Shown: in pieces, positions 40,309 through 51,443 of the stretch
Numbering within the stretch: position 1 is the first letter of the stretch
How the letters are laid out: every line of letters starts with the position of its first letter
Assembly (NCBI RefSeq): GCF_001437075.1
Contig: NZ_JQBX01000005.1
Span: 1 to 64,000 of the forward strand
From: Pediococcus stilesii
GTDB lineage: Bacteria; Bacillota; Bacilli; Lactobacillales; Lactobacillaceae
Reading direction: 5' to 3'
Length of the DNA stretch: 64,000 bases
The notes under the pieces: model-generated
Databases searched by the model: none
What the model was told of the DNA's origin: nothing
The model's input: the letters and a program-made list of their open reading frames with translations, nothing else
Translations under genes and position numbers: made by a program

Positions 40309-42669
40309 CTATCTTTCTAGATTTTGACGAATTTCTGATTTCATAAATAAACGGGTTACTTCATATTCGATGTCGGTAACCATTTCGTTAAACATCCGAT
40401 AACCTTCTTGTTGATACTCCACAAGTGGATTTAATTGTCCATAGCCTCGCAATCCAACAGATTGACGTAGCTGATCCATGGCATCAATATGATCCGTCCA
40501 GTGTTGGTCAACCACTCGTAAAATGACCACCTTTTCAAATTCAAGAATTTGAGCGGGATCATAGAGTGCTTTTTCTTTAACCTGATACATTTGATCCGCT
40601 AATTGTTTTAAGTATACCTTAATTTCCTTAGCAGACATTCCAGCGAGATCTTCTCGATTAATATCTTTATCTGAAACCAATGCCGTCCTTGCGAATTCCA
40701 CAATTGTATCTAGGTCATAGCTTTTTTGTGTCTTTTGCGTGTGTGCATCAACCACCCGGTCAATCGTCCGATAAACCATTGGCATTAAGACGTCCTTCAA
40801 GCCGTTTTCTTCCATAATTACTTGCTGACGTTCCGCATAGATTACTTCACGTTGAGCACGCATAACATCATCATATTGGAGAACATTTTTACGTGCGTCA
40901 TAGTTATTACCCTCAACTCGTTTTTGAGCTGATTCTACCTGGCGGCTAATTAAACGGCTTTGAATTACAGCATCTTCATCGGCAACTTTCATTCTTGAAA
41001 GTAAATCCTTAATTCTCTCCGAACCGAAACGAATCATCAGATCATCTTCAAGTGAAAGATAGAATTGCGACATTCCGACATCCCCTTGACGTCCTGAACG
41101 GCCACGTAACTGGTTATCGATCCGTCGTGATTCATGTCGTTCTGTACCAATAACGGCCAAGCCACCTAATTCAACCACTCCAGGTCCGAGCTTAATATCC
41201 GTTCCACGACCAGCCATATTTGTCGCAATTGTTACTGCACCCTTTTGACCAGCATTTGTAACAATTTCCGCTTCGCGGGCGTGGTTTTTAGCATTTAAAA
41301 CGACGTGTGGAACATTTTCCCGATCTAACAGTCGTGATAAATACTCCGATGTTTCAACCGCCACTGTACCAACTAAGATCGGTTGGCCCTTGGTATGAAG
41401 CTTTTTAATTTCTTTGACAACCGCCTTAAATTTACTCTCTAAAGTTGGGTATAACAAATCCGCACGATCATCACGGGCGACGGGACGGTTCGTTGGAATT
41501 GATGTAACTTCCATATTATAAATTTCACGAAATTCTTCCGCTTCTGTTCTTGCGGTACCCGTCATTCCGGAAAGTTTACGATACATCCGGAAGAGATTTT
41601 GGTAAGTGATATTGGCCATTGTTTTGGCACCATCTTGAATTTCAACATGTTCTTTTGCTTCGATTGCTTGATGAAGTCCATCTGAGAAACGCCGACCTTC
41701 CATCACACGACCAGTAAATGAATCAACAATCAATACTTCACCATCAGAAACCACATAATCTTTATCTTTAAGCATAATGTAATTTGCTCGTAAAGCCTGA
41801 TCGATATGATGATTTAACGCACTATTCTCAACGTCATACAAATTCTCTGTCCTGAAAAAGTTTTCAGCACGGCGAATTCCATTTTCTGTTAAAGAAATAG
41901 ATTTTGACTCCCAGTCAATGGTGTAATCACCCTCTGCCAAAGTTTTAACAAACCGATCAGCACGTTCATACAACGTTACAGAAGGCTCCGTCTGACCGGA
42001 AATGATTAACGGCGTTCGAGCCTCATCAATTAAAATTGAATCAACCTCATCGATTAATGCAAAGTTTAGTGGACGTTGAACCATATCCTCTTTGTAAACC
42101 ACCATGTTATCTCTCAAATAATCGAAACCAATTTCACTATTAGTTGAGTACGTGATATCGCAATTATAGGCCTCGCGTTTTTGATCTGGTGTCATCTCCG
42201 CTGAGTTTACTCCAACCGTCAACCCGAGCCAATTATAAAGTTCACCCATTTCAGTTGAGTCTCGTTCAGCAAGGTACTCATTAACCGTAACAACGTGAAC
42301 CCCTTGTCCGCCAAGCGCATTTAAATAAACGGGTAAAGTAGCCGTTAAAGTTTTACCTTCTCCAGTCTTCATTTCCGCGATATTACCGCCATGAAGGACC
42401 ATTCCACCGATTAATTGAACACGGAATGGAAATAATCCTAATACCCGCTTGGCTGCCTCACGGGCAACCGCGAACGCTTCGACCAAAATATCGTCCAAAG
42501 TTTCTCCATTTTGAAGACGTTCTTTGAATTCCGGGGTCTTTGCCTTTAGTTCAACATCATTTAATTGTTCCATTTCTTCTTTTAGGGCTTCTATTTTATC
42601 TGCTTTTTTTCCAAGCCGTTTTAGCTCTCGAGCATCACTTTCAACCCATTTTCTTAAAATGTTTGCCAT
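40309..42669 (-). CDS. secA: Preprotein translocase ATPase SecA
   Basis: The motor of the general secretory pathway, 786 aa. Walker A lies in [11 protein letters not shown] near residue 100, the DEAD-type [17 protein letters not shown] near 210 (two blocks) and motif [13 protein letters not shown] near 500. It ends shortly after the helical scaffold domain and lacks the C-terminal zinc-binding SEC-C tail, as is usual for lactobacilli. The first gene of secA-prfB; hpf is upstream in its own unit. Confidence 0.98.
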   Translation of the reverse strand: MANILRKWVESDARELKRLGKKADKIEALKEEMEQLNDVELKAKTPEFKERLQNGETLDDILVEAFAVAREAAKRVLGLFPFRVQLIGGMVLHGGNIAEMKTGEGKTLTATLPVYLNALGGQGVHVVTVNEYLAERDSTEMGELYNWLGLTVGVNSAEMTPDQKREAYNCDITYSTNSEIGFDYLRDNMVVYKEDMVQRPLNFALIDEVDSILIDEARTPLIISGQTEPSVTLYERADRFVKTLAEGDYTIDWESKSISLTENGIRRAENFFRTENLYDVENSALNHHIDQALRANYIMLKDKDYVVSDGEVLIVDSFTGRVMEGRRFSDGLHQAIEAKEHVEIQDGAKTMANITYQNLFRMYRKLSGMTGTARTEAEEFREIYNMEVTSIPTNRPVARDDRADLLYPTLESKFKAVVKEIKKLHTKGQPILVGTVAVETSEYLSRLLDRENVPHVVLNAKNHAREAEIVTNAGQKGAVTIATNMAGRGTDIKLGPGVVELGGLAVIGTERHESRRIDNQLRGRSGRQGDVGMSQFYLSLEDDLMIRFGSERIKDLLSRMKVADEDAVIQSRLISRQVESAQKRVEGNNYDARKNVLQYDDVMRAQREVIYAERQQVIMEENGLKDVLMPMVYRTIDRVVDAHTQKTQKSYDLDTIVEFARTALVSDKDINREDLAGMSAKEIKVYLKQLADQMYQVKEKALYDPAQILEFEKVVILRVVDQHWTDHIDAMDQLRQSVGLRGYGQLNPLVEYQQEGYRMFNEMVTDIEYEVTRLFMKSEIRQNLER

Positions 42670-42763
42670 GCACTTATTCCTTCCGTACTATATCTTAATC
42701 GTAAAAACGATAGCCTGTTTCAGTTTATCATTTTTATTCTTACAATTAAACTCATTTAAAAGT

Positions 42764-42803
42764 AAAAAGCTTAATAAACCATTAAAGGTTTATTAAACTT
42801 TTT
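42764..42803 (-). terminator. Intrinsic terminator after hpf
   Basis: A 17-bp stem, AAAAAGTTTAATAAACC with GGTTTATTAAGCTTTTT (one G-U), a 6-nt loop and a TTTTTACTTTT tail on the minus strand. Confidence 0.9.
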
Positions 42804-42830
42804 GATTATTTATTAAATTTAAGTATCAAT

Positions 42831-43385
42831 TTATTCGTTTGCAGATTCGATCAAACCATAACGACCATCACGACGACGGTATACAATGTCAACCGCTCCA
42901 GTATCTGCATCCTCATAGATAAAGAAGTTGTGTCCAAGCATATCCATCTGTAAGATTGCTTCTTCACTTCCCATTGGCTTTAAGGAAACTTGCTTTGTCC
43001 GAACGATATCAAAAATGCTTGTCTCTTCCTCATTTTCAACAACATCTTCCTTAGGAACTTCAACGCCCTTATAGCCCTTCTCGCGGGACTTACGGTTAAT
43101 TTTTGTCTTGTATTTACGAAGTTGACGCTCTAACTTATCAGTTACTAGATCAACGCTAGCATATAAATCGGGCGAAGTTTCTTCTGCTCTTAATACCAAG
43201 TATGGCATTGGAATTGTTACTTCCACTTTAGCTGTGCGATCTTGGTATACTTTCAAGTTTACGTGAGCCTTTGGACTGGCACCTTGATCAAAGTACTTTT
43301 CAATTTTGCCAATTCGTTTCTCCACATATTCCCGAATTGCTTCTGTTACTTCAATATTTTCACCACGTACATTAAAATCAAGCAT
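42831..43385 (-). CDS. hpf: Ribosome hibernation promoting factor, long form
   Basis: A 184-aa long HPF that dimerises ribosomes into inactive 100S particles during starvation. The N-terminal ~100 residues are the ribosome-binding HPF/YfiA domain (VRGENIEVTEAIREYVEKRIGKIEKYF region), followed by an acidic linker (~115-130) and the C-terminal dimerisation domain (SIFDIVRTKQVSLKPMGSEEAILQMDMLGHNFFIYED, in blocks). It is monocistronic, with its own promoter carrying a cre-like site and a structured leader. Confidence 0.96.
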   Translation of the reverse strand: MLDFNVRGENIEVTEAIREYVEKRIGKIEKYFDQGASPKAHVNLKVYQDRTAKVEVTIPMPYLVLRAEETSPDLYASVDLVTDKLERQLRKYKTKINRKSREKGYKGVEVPKEDVVENEEETSIFDIVRTKQVSLKPMGSEEAILQMDMLGHNFFIYEDADTGAVDIVYRRRDGRYGLIESANE

Positions 43386-43406
43386 AAGACTTCTCTCCTT
43401 TCAACT

Positions 43407-43425
43407 GTGAACAAGCAACGTTCAC
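43407..43425 (-). other. Second hairpin in the hpf 5' UTR
   Basis: GTGAAC/GTTCAC 6-bp stem with a 7-nt loop, directly before the hpf ribosome binding site and abutting the first hairpin. Confidence 0.55.
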
Positions 43426-43461
43426 TACAGAAATATAAGTTTTAATACATGTATTTCTGTA
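43426..43461 (-). other. 5'-terminal hairpin of the hpf transcript
   Basis: Perfect 10-bp inverted repeat TACAGAAATA/TATTTCTGTA with a 16-nt loop. The predicted transcription start (about 43462) is at its first base. Confidence 0.6.
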
Positions 43462-43468
43462 CACCTTT

Positions 43469-43497
43469 ATTATAAATGAAAACGCTATAATAAACAA
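43469..43497 (-). promoter_or_regulatory. hpf promoter
   Basis: Minus-strand TTGTTT (43492-43497), 17-base spacer and consensus TATAAT (43469-43474). Confidence 0.7.
43477..43490 (+). promoter_or_regulatory. cre-like site (CcpA) inside the hpf promoter
   Basis: TGAAAACGCTATAA matches the catabolite-responsive consensus TGWAANCGNTNWCA at 13 of 14 positions and fills the spacer between the hpf -35 and -10. Bound CcpA would repress hpf during rapid sugar use and release it on starvation. Confidence 0.55.
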
Positions 43498-43513
43498 TCA
43501 ATATCCTCAAATA

Positions 43514-44188
43514 CTATCTACAAAGTGTAATGGATCGCACAGTCCGAACACCCTGCTTTTTCAAAACATCTGCTGCTTGGCGAATCGTTGTTCCAGTGGT
43601 ATAAATGTCGTCAACTAGTAGAACGTTTTGACCGTCAATCGCATGGTTATCAATGGCTTTAAAAGTATTGACGTGCGCCAATCGCTCCTCTCGGTTACGT
43701 TGAAATTGATGCTTACTATTTTCAGTTCGCTGGTTTGATAGAACATTCAAAAAATCAAGTCCCTCAATTAGTCCAGTTACCTGATTAAATCCACGTGCCT
43801 TCATTGTATCTTCATCGATTGGGATTGGCACAATTTGTTCATTTTCTTTAATCGAATTTTTAATAAAATTAACAAATCTTTCACGAAAAACCAAGCGTAA
43901 CGCGTAGTCACCCTGAAACTTATATGATTTAAAAAAAGCACGCATCATTGCATTATACTGAAACATGGATTGATTGATTAGTCCATCATTCCAACTTTTA
44001 CAGTCCGAGCATTCGATTGATGCCGTAATTTTTGAACATGTCGTGCATATTTTTTTACCCTCCAAAAGTGTGAATTGACTGAAACATTCGCGACACGCCG
44101 CCGATTCGTTAAATCTTTTAAAGCTTAAAATAAACTCCAGACTTGATGCATTAGCAATATCCTTAGAACAGATTAAACACGTTTTCAT
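43514..44188 (-). CDS. comFC: ComF family protein (ComFC-type phosphoribosyltransferase)
   Basis: A 224-aa protein with an N-terminal zinc ribbon (CLICSKDI, CRECFSQF, CTTCSKI, CSDC) and a C-terminal PRTase domain with the PRPP-binding motif VLLVDDIYTTGTT near residue 195. ComFC is needed for natural transformation in Bacillus and Streptococcus, acting with ComFA on incoming single-stranded DNA. Its ATG overlaps the comFA stop by 4 bases. Confidence 0.93.
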   Translation of the reverse strand: MKTCLICSKDIANASSLEFILSFKRFNESAACRECFSQFTLLEGKKICTTCSKITASIECSDCKSWNDGLINQSMFQYNAMMRAFFKSYKFQGDYALRLVFRERFVNFIKNSIKENEQIVPIPIDEDTMKARGFNQVTGLIEGLDFLNVLSNQRTENSKHQFQRNREERLAHVNTFKAIDNHAIDGQNVLLVDDIYTTGTTIRQAADVLKKQGVRTVRSITLCR

Positions 44189-45501
44189 AATGTCGTCTTC
44201 CTATTCATAAATTTAATTTGTTTTTGTGCTCGCTTAATATTACGGTTCAACATTGAACAAATAAATAAGACCGTTCCGGTTGGCCGTTGAGGACTTCGAC
44301 CAACTCGACCGGCAATTTGCACCAATGCTGCCATTGAAAAAACCTGATCATCTGCACCGAGGACGGCTACATCAATCCCTGGAAAAGTAACCCCCCGTTC
44401 TAAAATTGTCGTTGTCACCAACACATCAAGTTTTTGCTCACGCATCAATTGCACTTTTTCAATCCTTTCTTGATCTGCAGCGTGGACGGTCAGAATTCTT
44501 AGCTCAGGATATTTTTTCTGGATCACCTTCATTACCAGTGATAACTCTTTAATTTGGGGTACAAAAAGCAAAAATTGGCGTTGATTTTCAATTTGCTCGT
44601 CAATGAATTTTTGTAGGCAGTGGGGAATCTGATTTTTATTAAATCTTTTTATCCAGTTTTGACCGGTCGTCACTTGAATTTCTGGTAAGGGATGTCCGTG
44701 GAAACGCTGCGTTAAATAACTCGTTGCTAATTTTCCATTTCGACTATTTTTCAATAATTCTCCATCTGGAGTTGCCGTCAAGTAAATGACCGAACTTTTT
44801 ATTTTTTTAGCGTGTTGCACCGCGAAATGCAATTCATCATTAGTAGCAAACGGAAAAGAATCAACCTCGTCAATTATTAAGACGTCAAATGCGTGGTAAA
44901 ATCTTAATAGCTGGTGCGTTGTACATAAAACAAACTGGGTGTATTCGTACGGCTCAATTGCTCGTCCATGCAGTAACATTATTCTTTGCTCTGGAAAAGC
45001 CTTTTGAAGCCGTGGAAATAGTTCTAAAACAACGTCTACTCTTGGCGAACAAATACAAATTCGCTTTCCATGCATTAAGCCATGGTCGATTCCTGGAAAA
45101 AGCATTTCAGTTTTTCCGGCACCAGTCACCGCCCACAGAAGCCGATCGGTCTTTTGATTGATTGAATCAATAATTTGTCTGGAGCATTTATTTTGAGCAG
45201 CGGTCAACTTGCCTTGCCATTTAAGGTAGCTTTTTCCTTTGCTAAAATTATTTGGTTCGGGTAGCGTTCCTAAGCGAATTAATGATGAAATTCGGCCCAA
45301 ATTTAAACATTTTCGACAGTAAATTTGATCATTTGGAAGCCGACCTTCATTCAGTGGTGTTTTTCCTCCGCAACGATAGCAATAAATTTTTTGTCCTTTG
45401 CAGATGATAGTATCAACATAGTCAACATGAGTCTTTGCAATGTCACTCGTCTTAATTGGGACCAATCGTCCATAGTATTTTTCTTTCAATTTTTCAAGCA
45501 T
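44185..45501 (-). CDS. comFA: ComFA-type DNA helicase/translocase
   Basis: A 438-aa superfamily 2 ATPase thought to help pull transforming DNA into the cell. An N-terminal zinc finger (CYRCGGKTP ... CRKCLNLG, about residues 41-68) precedes Walker A WAVTGAGKTEM near residue 125, DEVD box IIDEVDSFPF near 210, the TATP motif and motif VI QIAGRVGRSPQRPTG near 400. No Shine-Dalgarno is visible before the ATG; a TTTTTTCGTATG tract lies 9 bases upstream. It is divergent from the yigZ-type gene, with only 32 bases between them. Confidence 0.93.
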   Translation of the reverse strand: MLEKLKEKYYGRLVPIKTSDIAKTHVDYVDTIICKGQKIYCYRCGGKTPLNEGRLPNDQIYCRKCLNLGRISSLIRLGTLPEPNNFSKGKSYLKWQGKLTAAQNKCSRQIIDSINQKTDRLLWAVTGAGKTEMLFPGIDHGLMHGKRICICSPRVDVVLELFPRLQKAFPEQRIMLLHGRAIEPYEYTQFVLCTTHQLLRFYHAFDVLIIDEVDSFPFATNDELHFAVQHAKKIKSSVIYLTATPDGELLKNSRNGKLATSYLTQRFHGHPLPEIQVTTGQNWIKRFNKNQIPHCLQKFIDEQIENQRQFLLFVPQIKELSLVMKVIQKKYPELRILTVHAADQERIEKVQLMREQKLDVLVTTTILERGVTFPGIDVAVLGADDQVFSMAALVQIAGRVGRSPQRPTGTVLFICSMLNRNIKRAQKQIKFMNRKTTL

Positions 45502-45533
45502 AGTTTATACATACGAAAAAAGGAGTATTTTTC

Positions 45534-46169
45534 TTGAAATTAATTTTATCTACCAGTGCATCTTTTAAAAGTGAACATGAAATTAAAAAATCAAAATTTA
45601 TCAGTCGCATTGTTCCCATCAAAACTGAAGCAGAAGCAAACCAAAAAATTGAAGAAATTCGCGAAATTGAATCAAAAGCAACTCACAATTGCTATGCCTT
45701 TATTTTAGGGGATCAGCAAGATATTCAACGTGCTTCAGACGATGGCGAGCCATCTGGAACTGCCGGTGTCCCCATCCTCGAAGTTTTAAAGCGGGAAAAC
45801 TTAACGAACATTTTGGTGGTGGTTACTCGCTACTTTGGTGGAATCAAGCTTGGAGCAGGAGGACTAATTCGAGCTTATGGATCAAGTGCTTCTCTTGTCG
45901 TTCAAGAAGCTGACCTTGTTCAACTCATTGACCAAGAACGTTTATCAATCATGGTTAACTATCAGAACAACGATCAATTGGACTATTACCTAGCACAAAA
46001 TAATTTGTCAATTTTGAATACCGAATATACTACTCAGGTAACGACAACCATCTCGGCACCAAAAGAACAACTTTCAAAAATTAAAGATGAGTTAGTTGGG
46101 ATGTTCAGCGGCAACGTATCTTTTAAAGACCTTGGGAAACAACGAGTTGAACTTCCTTATCCAAACTAA
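45534..46169 (+). CDS. YigZ/IMPACT family protein
   Basis: A 211-aa member of the UPF0029/YigZ (YvyE) family. The conserved central block SDDGEPSGTAGVPILEVL followed by NILVVVTRYFGGIKLGAGGLIRAYG (residues ~65-110, in segments) is diagnostic, with the ferredoxin-like C-terminal domain behind it. The biochemical function is not established; eukaryotic IMPACT regulates GCN2. It starts at TTG with AGGAG 9 bases upstream. It is divergent from comFA, an arrangement seen in many lactobacilli, and ends at a bidirectional terminator. Confidence 0.92.
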   Translation: MKLILSTSASFKSEHEIKKSKFISRIVPIKTEAEANQKIEEIREIESKATHNCYAFILGDQQDIQRASDDGEPSGTAGVPILEVLKRENLTNILVVVTRYFGGIKLGAGGLIRAYGSSASLVVQEADLVQLIDQERLSIMVNYQNNDQLDYYLAQNNLSILNTEYTTQVTTTISAPKEQLSKIKDELVGMFSGNVSFKDLGKQRVELPYPN

Positions 46170-46172
46170 ATT

Positions 46173-46210
46173 AAAAGAGATTCAGAAGTAGTCACTTCCG
46201 AATCTCTTTT
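46173..46210. terminator. Bidirectional terminator between yigZ-type gene and tagO
   Basis: AAAAGAGATTC(a)GAAGT pairs with ACTTC(c)GAATCTCTTTT, with T-runs on both strands. Confidence 0.9.
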
Positions 46211-46232
46211 TATGTCTGACAACTATATTGTA

Positions 46233-47399
46233 TTAGCGTCCTTTTTTATGGCGTTCACTCCGTGTTCGAACTTGATCACGCAGCGTATTTTCTTCTTTAA
46301 ACTCATTACTATCCGTTTTAGATGTGTTTGAACGGACCATCTTTCGAATCCAATTGAGCATGGGTGTTCGATTTTCACCAACCAAGCCAATCGCTTCCAC
46401 AAACAGTTCGATCCCAATCAATATAGCAATGGTGAGTAAAACCGATCCCCAAAAAGTCGAGATTGGATATAAAAGTGCAATAAACGAAAAAATTAGTGAT
46501 ATTCCATAAATTACCAATACGGTTTGGCGATGCGTCAGCCCCATTTGCATTAAGCGATGATGTAAATGGCGTTTGTCCGCATGTGAAATCGATTCTTTAT
46601 TTAAAAGTCGCCGTAAAATAGCATAAACTGTGTCTGTAATCGGAACTCCTAAAATCATAACTGGAATTAATATTGAAATAAACGTCGCATTTTTCAATCC
46701 TGATAACGAAAAAATCGAAATCATAAATCCAATAAATAGAGCTCCCGTGTCACCTAAGTAAATTCGAGCTGGGAAAAAATTATAGGGTAAAAATCCTATT
46801 TCTGCCGCAACTAGAGTAAAAATCATAATTACCACGTATATATTAGTTGATGGTAAAAAGAATAGTCCCGTAAATCCCGTCGTAAATAACGCAATAATTG
46901 TTACTCCAGTTGCCAAGCCATCCAAGCCATCAAGAAGATTAATTGCATTGGTAATTGCCGCAATCCAGAGTAACGTGATCGGTAATGAAAACCATCCGAG
47001 GTAGACCATCCCCACAAAGGGAATCGTCAGTGTGGTCATCCGGACATTAGCGAACATGTAAACCGCCAATGCCGCTAACAAAATTCCCAACATTTTTTGA
47101 GTAGGTTTTAATTCAAAAATATCGTCAATAATTCCCGTTATTAAGATGATACACTCACCAAAGAAAATCCCATACAACTGCAGATTAGGAATTTGATCCC
47201 TAAGCAGAAAAAATAGTGAGAAGTTGAAGGCAATAAAGATCGCTAGACCACCCATTGTTGGCATAGGAACTTTATTCACCCTTCGTGCCGTTGGTTTATC
47301 AACCGCTCCAACTTTAAAAGAAATTCTTCGGACAAATGGCGTTAATATTGCCGAAATGATCATTGTTGCGAATAGACTAACAATTATCTCAAATCGCAT
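46233..47399 (-). CDS. tagO: Undecaprenyl-phosphate N-acetylglucosaminyl-1-phosphate transferase (TagO/WecA type)
   Basis: A 388-aa membrane enzyme with about ten hydrophobic segments that starts wall teichoic acid or other wall glycopolymer synthesis by loading GlcNAc-1-P onto undecaprenyl phosphate. Motifs: DKPTARRVNKVPMPTMGG near residue 37, LLDGLDGLATG near 155, YLGDTGALFIGF near 215 and the cytoplasmic HLHHRLMQMGLTHRQ near 280. The C-terminus is a hydrophilic basic tail. It is monocistronic. Confidence 0.94.
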   Translation of the reverse strand: MRFEIIVSLFATMIISAILTPFVRRISFKVGAVDKPTARRVNKVPMPTMGGLAIFIAFNFSLFFLLRDQIPNLQLYGIFFGECIILITGIIDDIFELKPTQKMLGILLAALAVYMFANVRMTTLTIPFVGMVYLGWFSLPITLLWIAAITNAINLLDGLDGLATGVTIIALFTTGFTGLFFLPSTNIYVVIMIFTLVAAEIGFLPYNFFPARIYLGDTGALFIGFMISIFSLSGLKNATFISILIPVMILGVPITDTVYAILRRLLNKESISHADKRHLHHRLMQMGLTHRQTVLVIYGISLIFSFIALLYPISTFWGSVLLTIAILIGIELFVEAIGLVGENRTPMLNWIRKMVRSNTSKTDSNEFKEENTLRDQVRTRSERHKKGR

Positions 47400-47550
47400 A
47401 ACTTGTCCTCTTTTTGTTCATAATAAGCTTATTATACCGAATCTGTTAAACCATATACAATGACCTTCACAAAAATAACAAACAATTTAAACCAATCTTT
47501 CAGAAATCAAAAAAATCTTCACATTTTTACGGCTAAATATATTGTAAAAA

Positions 47551-47585
47551 AGAACCGCAATCGACTATAACTCGATCACGGTTCT
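47551..47585 (-). terminator. Intrinsic terminator after the KimA-type permease gene
   Basis: AGAACCG/CGGTTCT with inner ATCGA/TCGAT, followed by T6 on the minus strand. The remaining ~150 bases to tagO are AT-rich without a gene. Confidence 0.85.
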
Positions 47586-47602
47586 AAATATTAACTAATA
47601 TT

Positions 47603-49435
47603 TTACTTTAAGTGGTAATTATAAGTTGAAACAATGATATTTTCGCGAGAATTCAACGATGCTCTTAAGCGTAATCCCGTTTGGTTATGCAAGATATTTT
47701 GCCATGGCTTTCTTGGAACAAACTGTGGTACTAATACCGTAGTTGTATAGTTCCGTTCTGCAGCTCGTCTGGCAATCACATCACAGAAACGCAAGGTCGG
47801 GTTGGTAATTGAGCGGTATGACGAATGAATATCCACGAATCTTACGTCCGGATACTCGGCCTTGAATTCCATCGCCGTCTTATGCTCTTTTTCCGGATTA
47901 GAGTCAAACGAAACGTGCATCGCAATGACGTAATCACCAATCGATCTAGCATAGTTAATCGCACCAGACGTCACCTGGGTAACATTGCTAACCAAAACAA
48001 TAACGGTCGATCCATCATAATCATGTAGATTTACTTTACCCTTTTCAATTACTCGTAATTGATCGGCAACCTCATCGTAGTGACGACGAATCTTGTAAAA
48101 CATCATCAATAGCAATGGCATAACAATAAAGTAAGGCCATACATTGCTAAAATGTAGGAACAACAAACAGATAACCAAGACGGCTGATAAAAGTGCCCCA
48201 AGGAAGTTAGCCGCCGAGTTCCATACCCAACTCTTACCGCCTTCACGCTTCCAATGGATAATCATTCCCGATTGCGACAATGTAAATGGAACGAAAACCC
48301 CAATCGCGTATAACGGAATTAAGAGTCCCGTTTGTCCGCCAAAGATTAAAATCAAAACGATGGCTCCGGCAGCTAGTGAGATAATCCCATTGGAATATCC
48401 AAGTCGATCTCCGCGATCCATGTAAGCATGTGGCATAAATTTATCCTTTGCCAAATTGTAGGCCAACATTGGAAACGCTGAAAAACCAGTATTTGCAGCA
48501 ACTGCCAAAATTAGGGCGGTTGCTAGCTGGAGGACGTAATAGAGAATTCCGTGTCCAAAAATGGTTACCCCAATTTGGGATAACACTGTCTGAGAATCAC
48601 TTGGAACAATCCCGCTGTAATACGCCAGGAACGTGATTCCAGCAAAGAATGAAGCTAAGATAAGCGACATAATTGCAAGGGTTCCAGCAGCATTCTTACG
48701 CCGCGGCTTCTTAAAGTTAGGCACGGCATTACTGATTGCTTCAACCCCGGTCAAAGAAGATGAACCTGATGATAAAGCCCTTAAGAATAAAATTACAGTC
48801 ATTCCGGGAACAGCAGATCCAACGGCTGAAGCAGCGTGATATGTAATTTGTCCCGTGGCAATATTGTAGAGTCCTACTACAATCATAACTGAAATTACGA
48901 CAATAAATAAGTAAACCGGAATGGTTAAGAAACTTGCCGACTCCCGCAGTCCACGTAAATTTAGCGCCATAATCCCCAAAACAATTAAAACTGCAATCGC
49001 AACATGATACTTTTGCAGTGCCGGAATTGCAGAGGTAATCGCCTCCGTTCCCGAAGTCACACTTACCGCAACGGTTAACATGTAGTCAACCAATAGCGAT
49101 CCACCAGCAACTAAACCGGCGGAAGTCCCCCAGTTAGTGCTCGCTACGACATACGCACCACCACCGGAAGGATATGCCTTAATAATTTGGCGGTATGAAA
49201 CCGTGATTGCGAATAACAGTACTAAAACTATCGCTGCAATCGGAATTGAATACCAGGTTGCGGCCGCAGATAAAACCATTAATACCGAGAGAATTTCTTC
49301 GGTACCATATGCAATAGATGATAACGCATCTGAAGAAAGTAATGCGAGCGCCTTAAATTTTGTTAAAGCTTGGCCACTCTCATCTAAAGTTTTCAGAGGC
49401 TTACCAATTAAAATCCGTTTTAAATACGAAAACAT
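47603..49435 (-). CDS. APC superfamily permease, KimA (YdaO) type potassium importer
   Basis: A 610-aa protein with about twelve transmembrane segments (residues ~25-440) and a ~150-residue cytosolic C-terminal domain. The opening LLSSDALSSIAYGTEEILSVL and AYPSGGGAYVVAS segments are typical of the KimA/KUP-like branch of the APC superfamily. In Bacillus, KimA imports K+ and is shut by c-di-AMP. The length and domain layout match KimA. An amino-acid permease is the alternative. It has no recognisable c-di-AMP riboswitch upstream. Confidence 0.82.
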   Translation of the reverse strand: MFSYLKRILIGKPLKTLDESGQALTKFKALALLSSDALSSIAYGTEEILSVLMVLSAAATWYSIPIAAIVLVLLFAITVSYRQIIKAYPSGGGAYVVASTNWGTSAGLVAGGSLLVDYMLTVAVSVTSGTEAITSAIPALQKYHVAIAVLIVLGIMALNLRGLRESASFLTIPVYLFIVVISVMIVVGLYNIATGQITYHAASAVGSAVPGMTVILFLRALSSGSSSLTGVEAISNAVPNFKKPRRKNAAGTLAIMSLILASFFAGITFLAYYSGIVPSDSQTVLSQIGVTIFGHGILYYVLQLATALILAVAANTGFSAFPMLAYNLAKDKFMPHAYMDRGDRLGYSNGIISLAAGAIVLILIFGGQTGLLIPLYAIGVFVPFTLSQSGMIIHWKREGGKSWVWNSAANFLGALLSAVLVICLLFLHFSNVWPYFIVMPLLLMMFYKIRRHYDEVADQLRVIEKGKVNLHDYDGSTVIVLVSNVTQVTSGAINYARSIGDYVIAMHVSFDSNPEKEHKTAMEFKAEYPDVRFVDIHSSYRSITNPTLRFCDVIARRAAERNYTTTVLVPQFVPRKPWQNILHNQTGLRLRASLNSRENIIVSTYNYHLK

Positions 49436-49624
49436 CTTTTACTCTCCGTTTCAAAAAATATGCAAATGAAATTCTACTCTAAATCTGCCGAATTAGCTAG
49501 CATCTTTTTCATTATAATTTATATACTGATAATAACAGAATTTACCTTGATAGAGTGTAATTTACTTGTAATATATGGATTTTAACCGTTGTTTCTAAAA
49601 ATTACAAAAATTTAAGCACAAAAA
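49436..49624 (-). other. Upstream region of the KimA-type gene
   Basis: About 190 bases, very AT-rich. A TATAAT-like element lies near 49516-49521 on the minus strand, but no good -35 or riboswitch fold is visible, and there is no ORF. Confidence 0.3.
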
Positions 49625-49664
49625 AATCCCGACAAGACGAGTTCTCACTCATTTCGTCGGGATT
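49625..49664 (-). terminator. Intrinsic terminator after groEL
   Basis: Perfect 9-bp stem AATCCCGAC/GTCGGGATT with inner AGT/ACT pairing, followed by T7 on the minus strand. Confidence 0.9.
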
Positions 49665-49789
49665 AATTTTAATTTAATTATTTAATAATTACACATCTGG
49701 GTTAGTAAAGTTTAGCGCTGATTGGCTGAATATCCGGCGAATCTTGGCATTCTTCAAACCCTCAATGTTAAATCATTATTAATCACTTA

Positions 49790-51433
<1,644 letters not shown>

Positions 51434-51443
51434 TTAAAATAAA

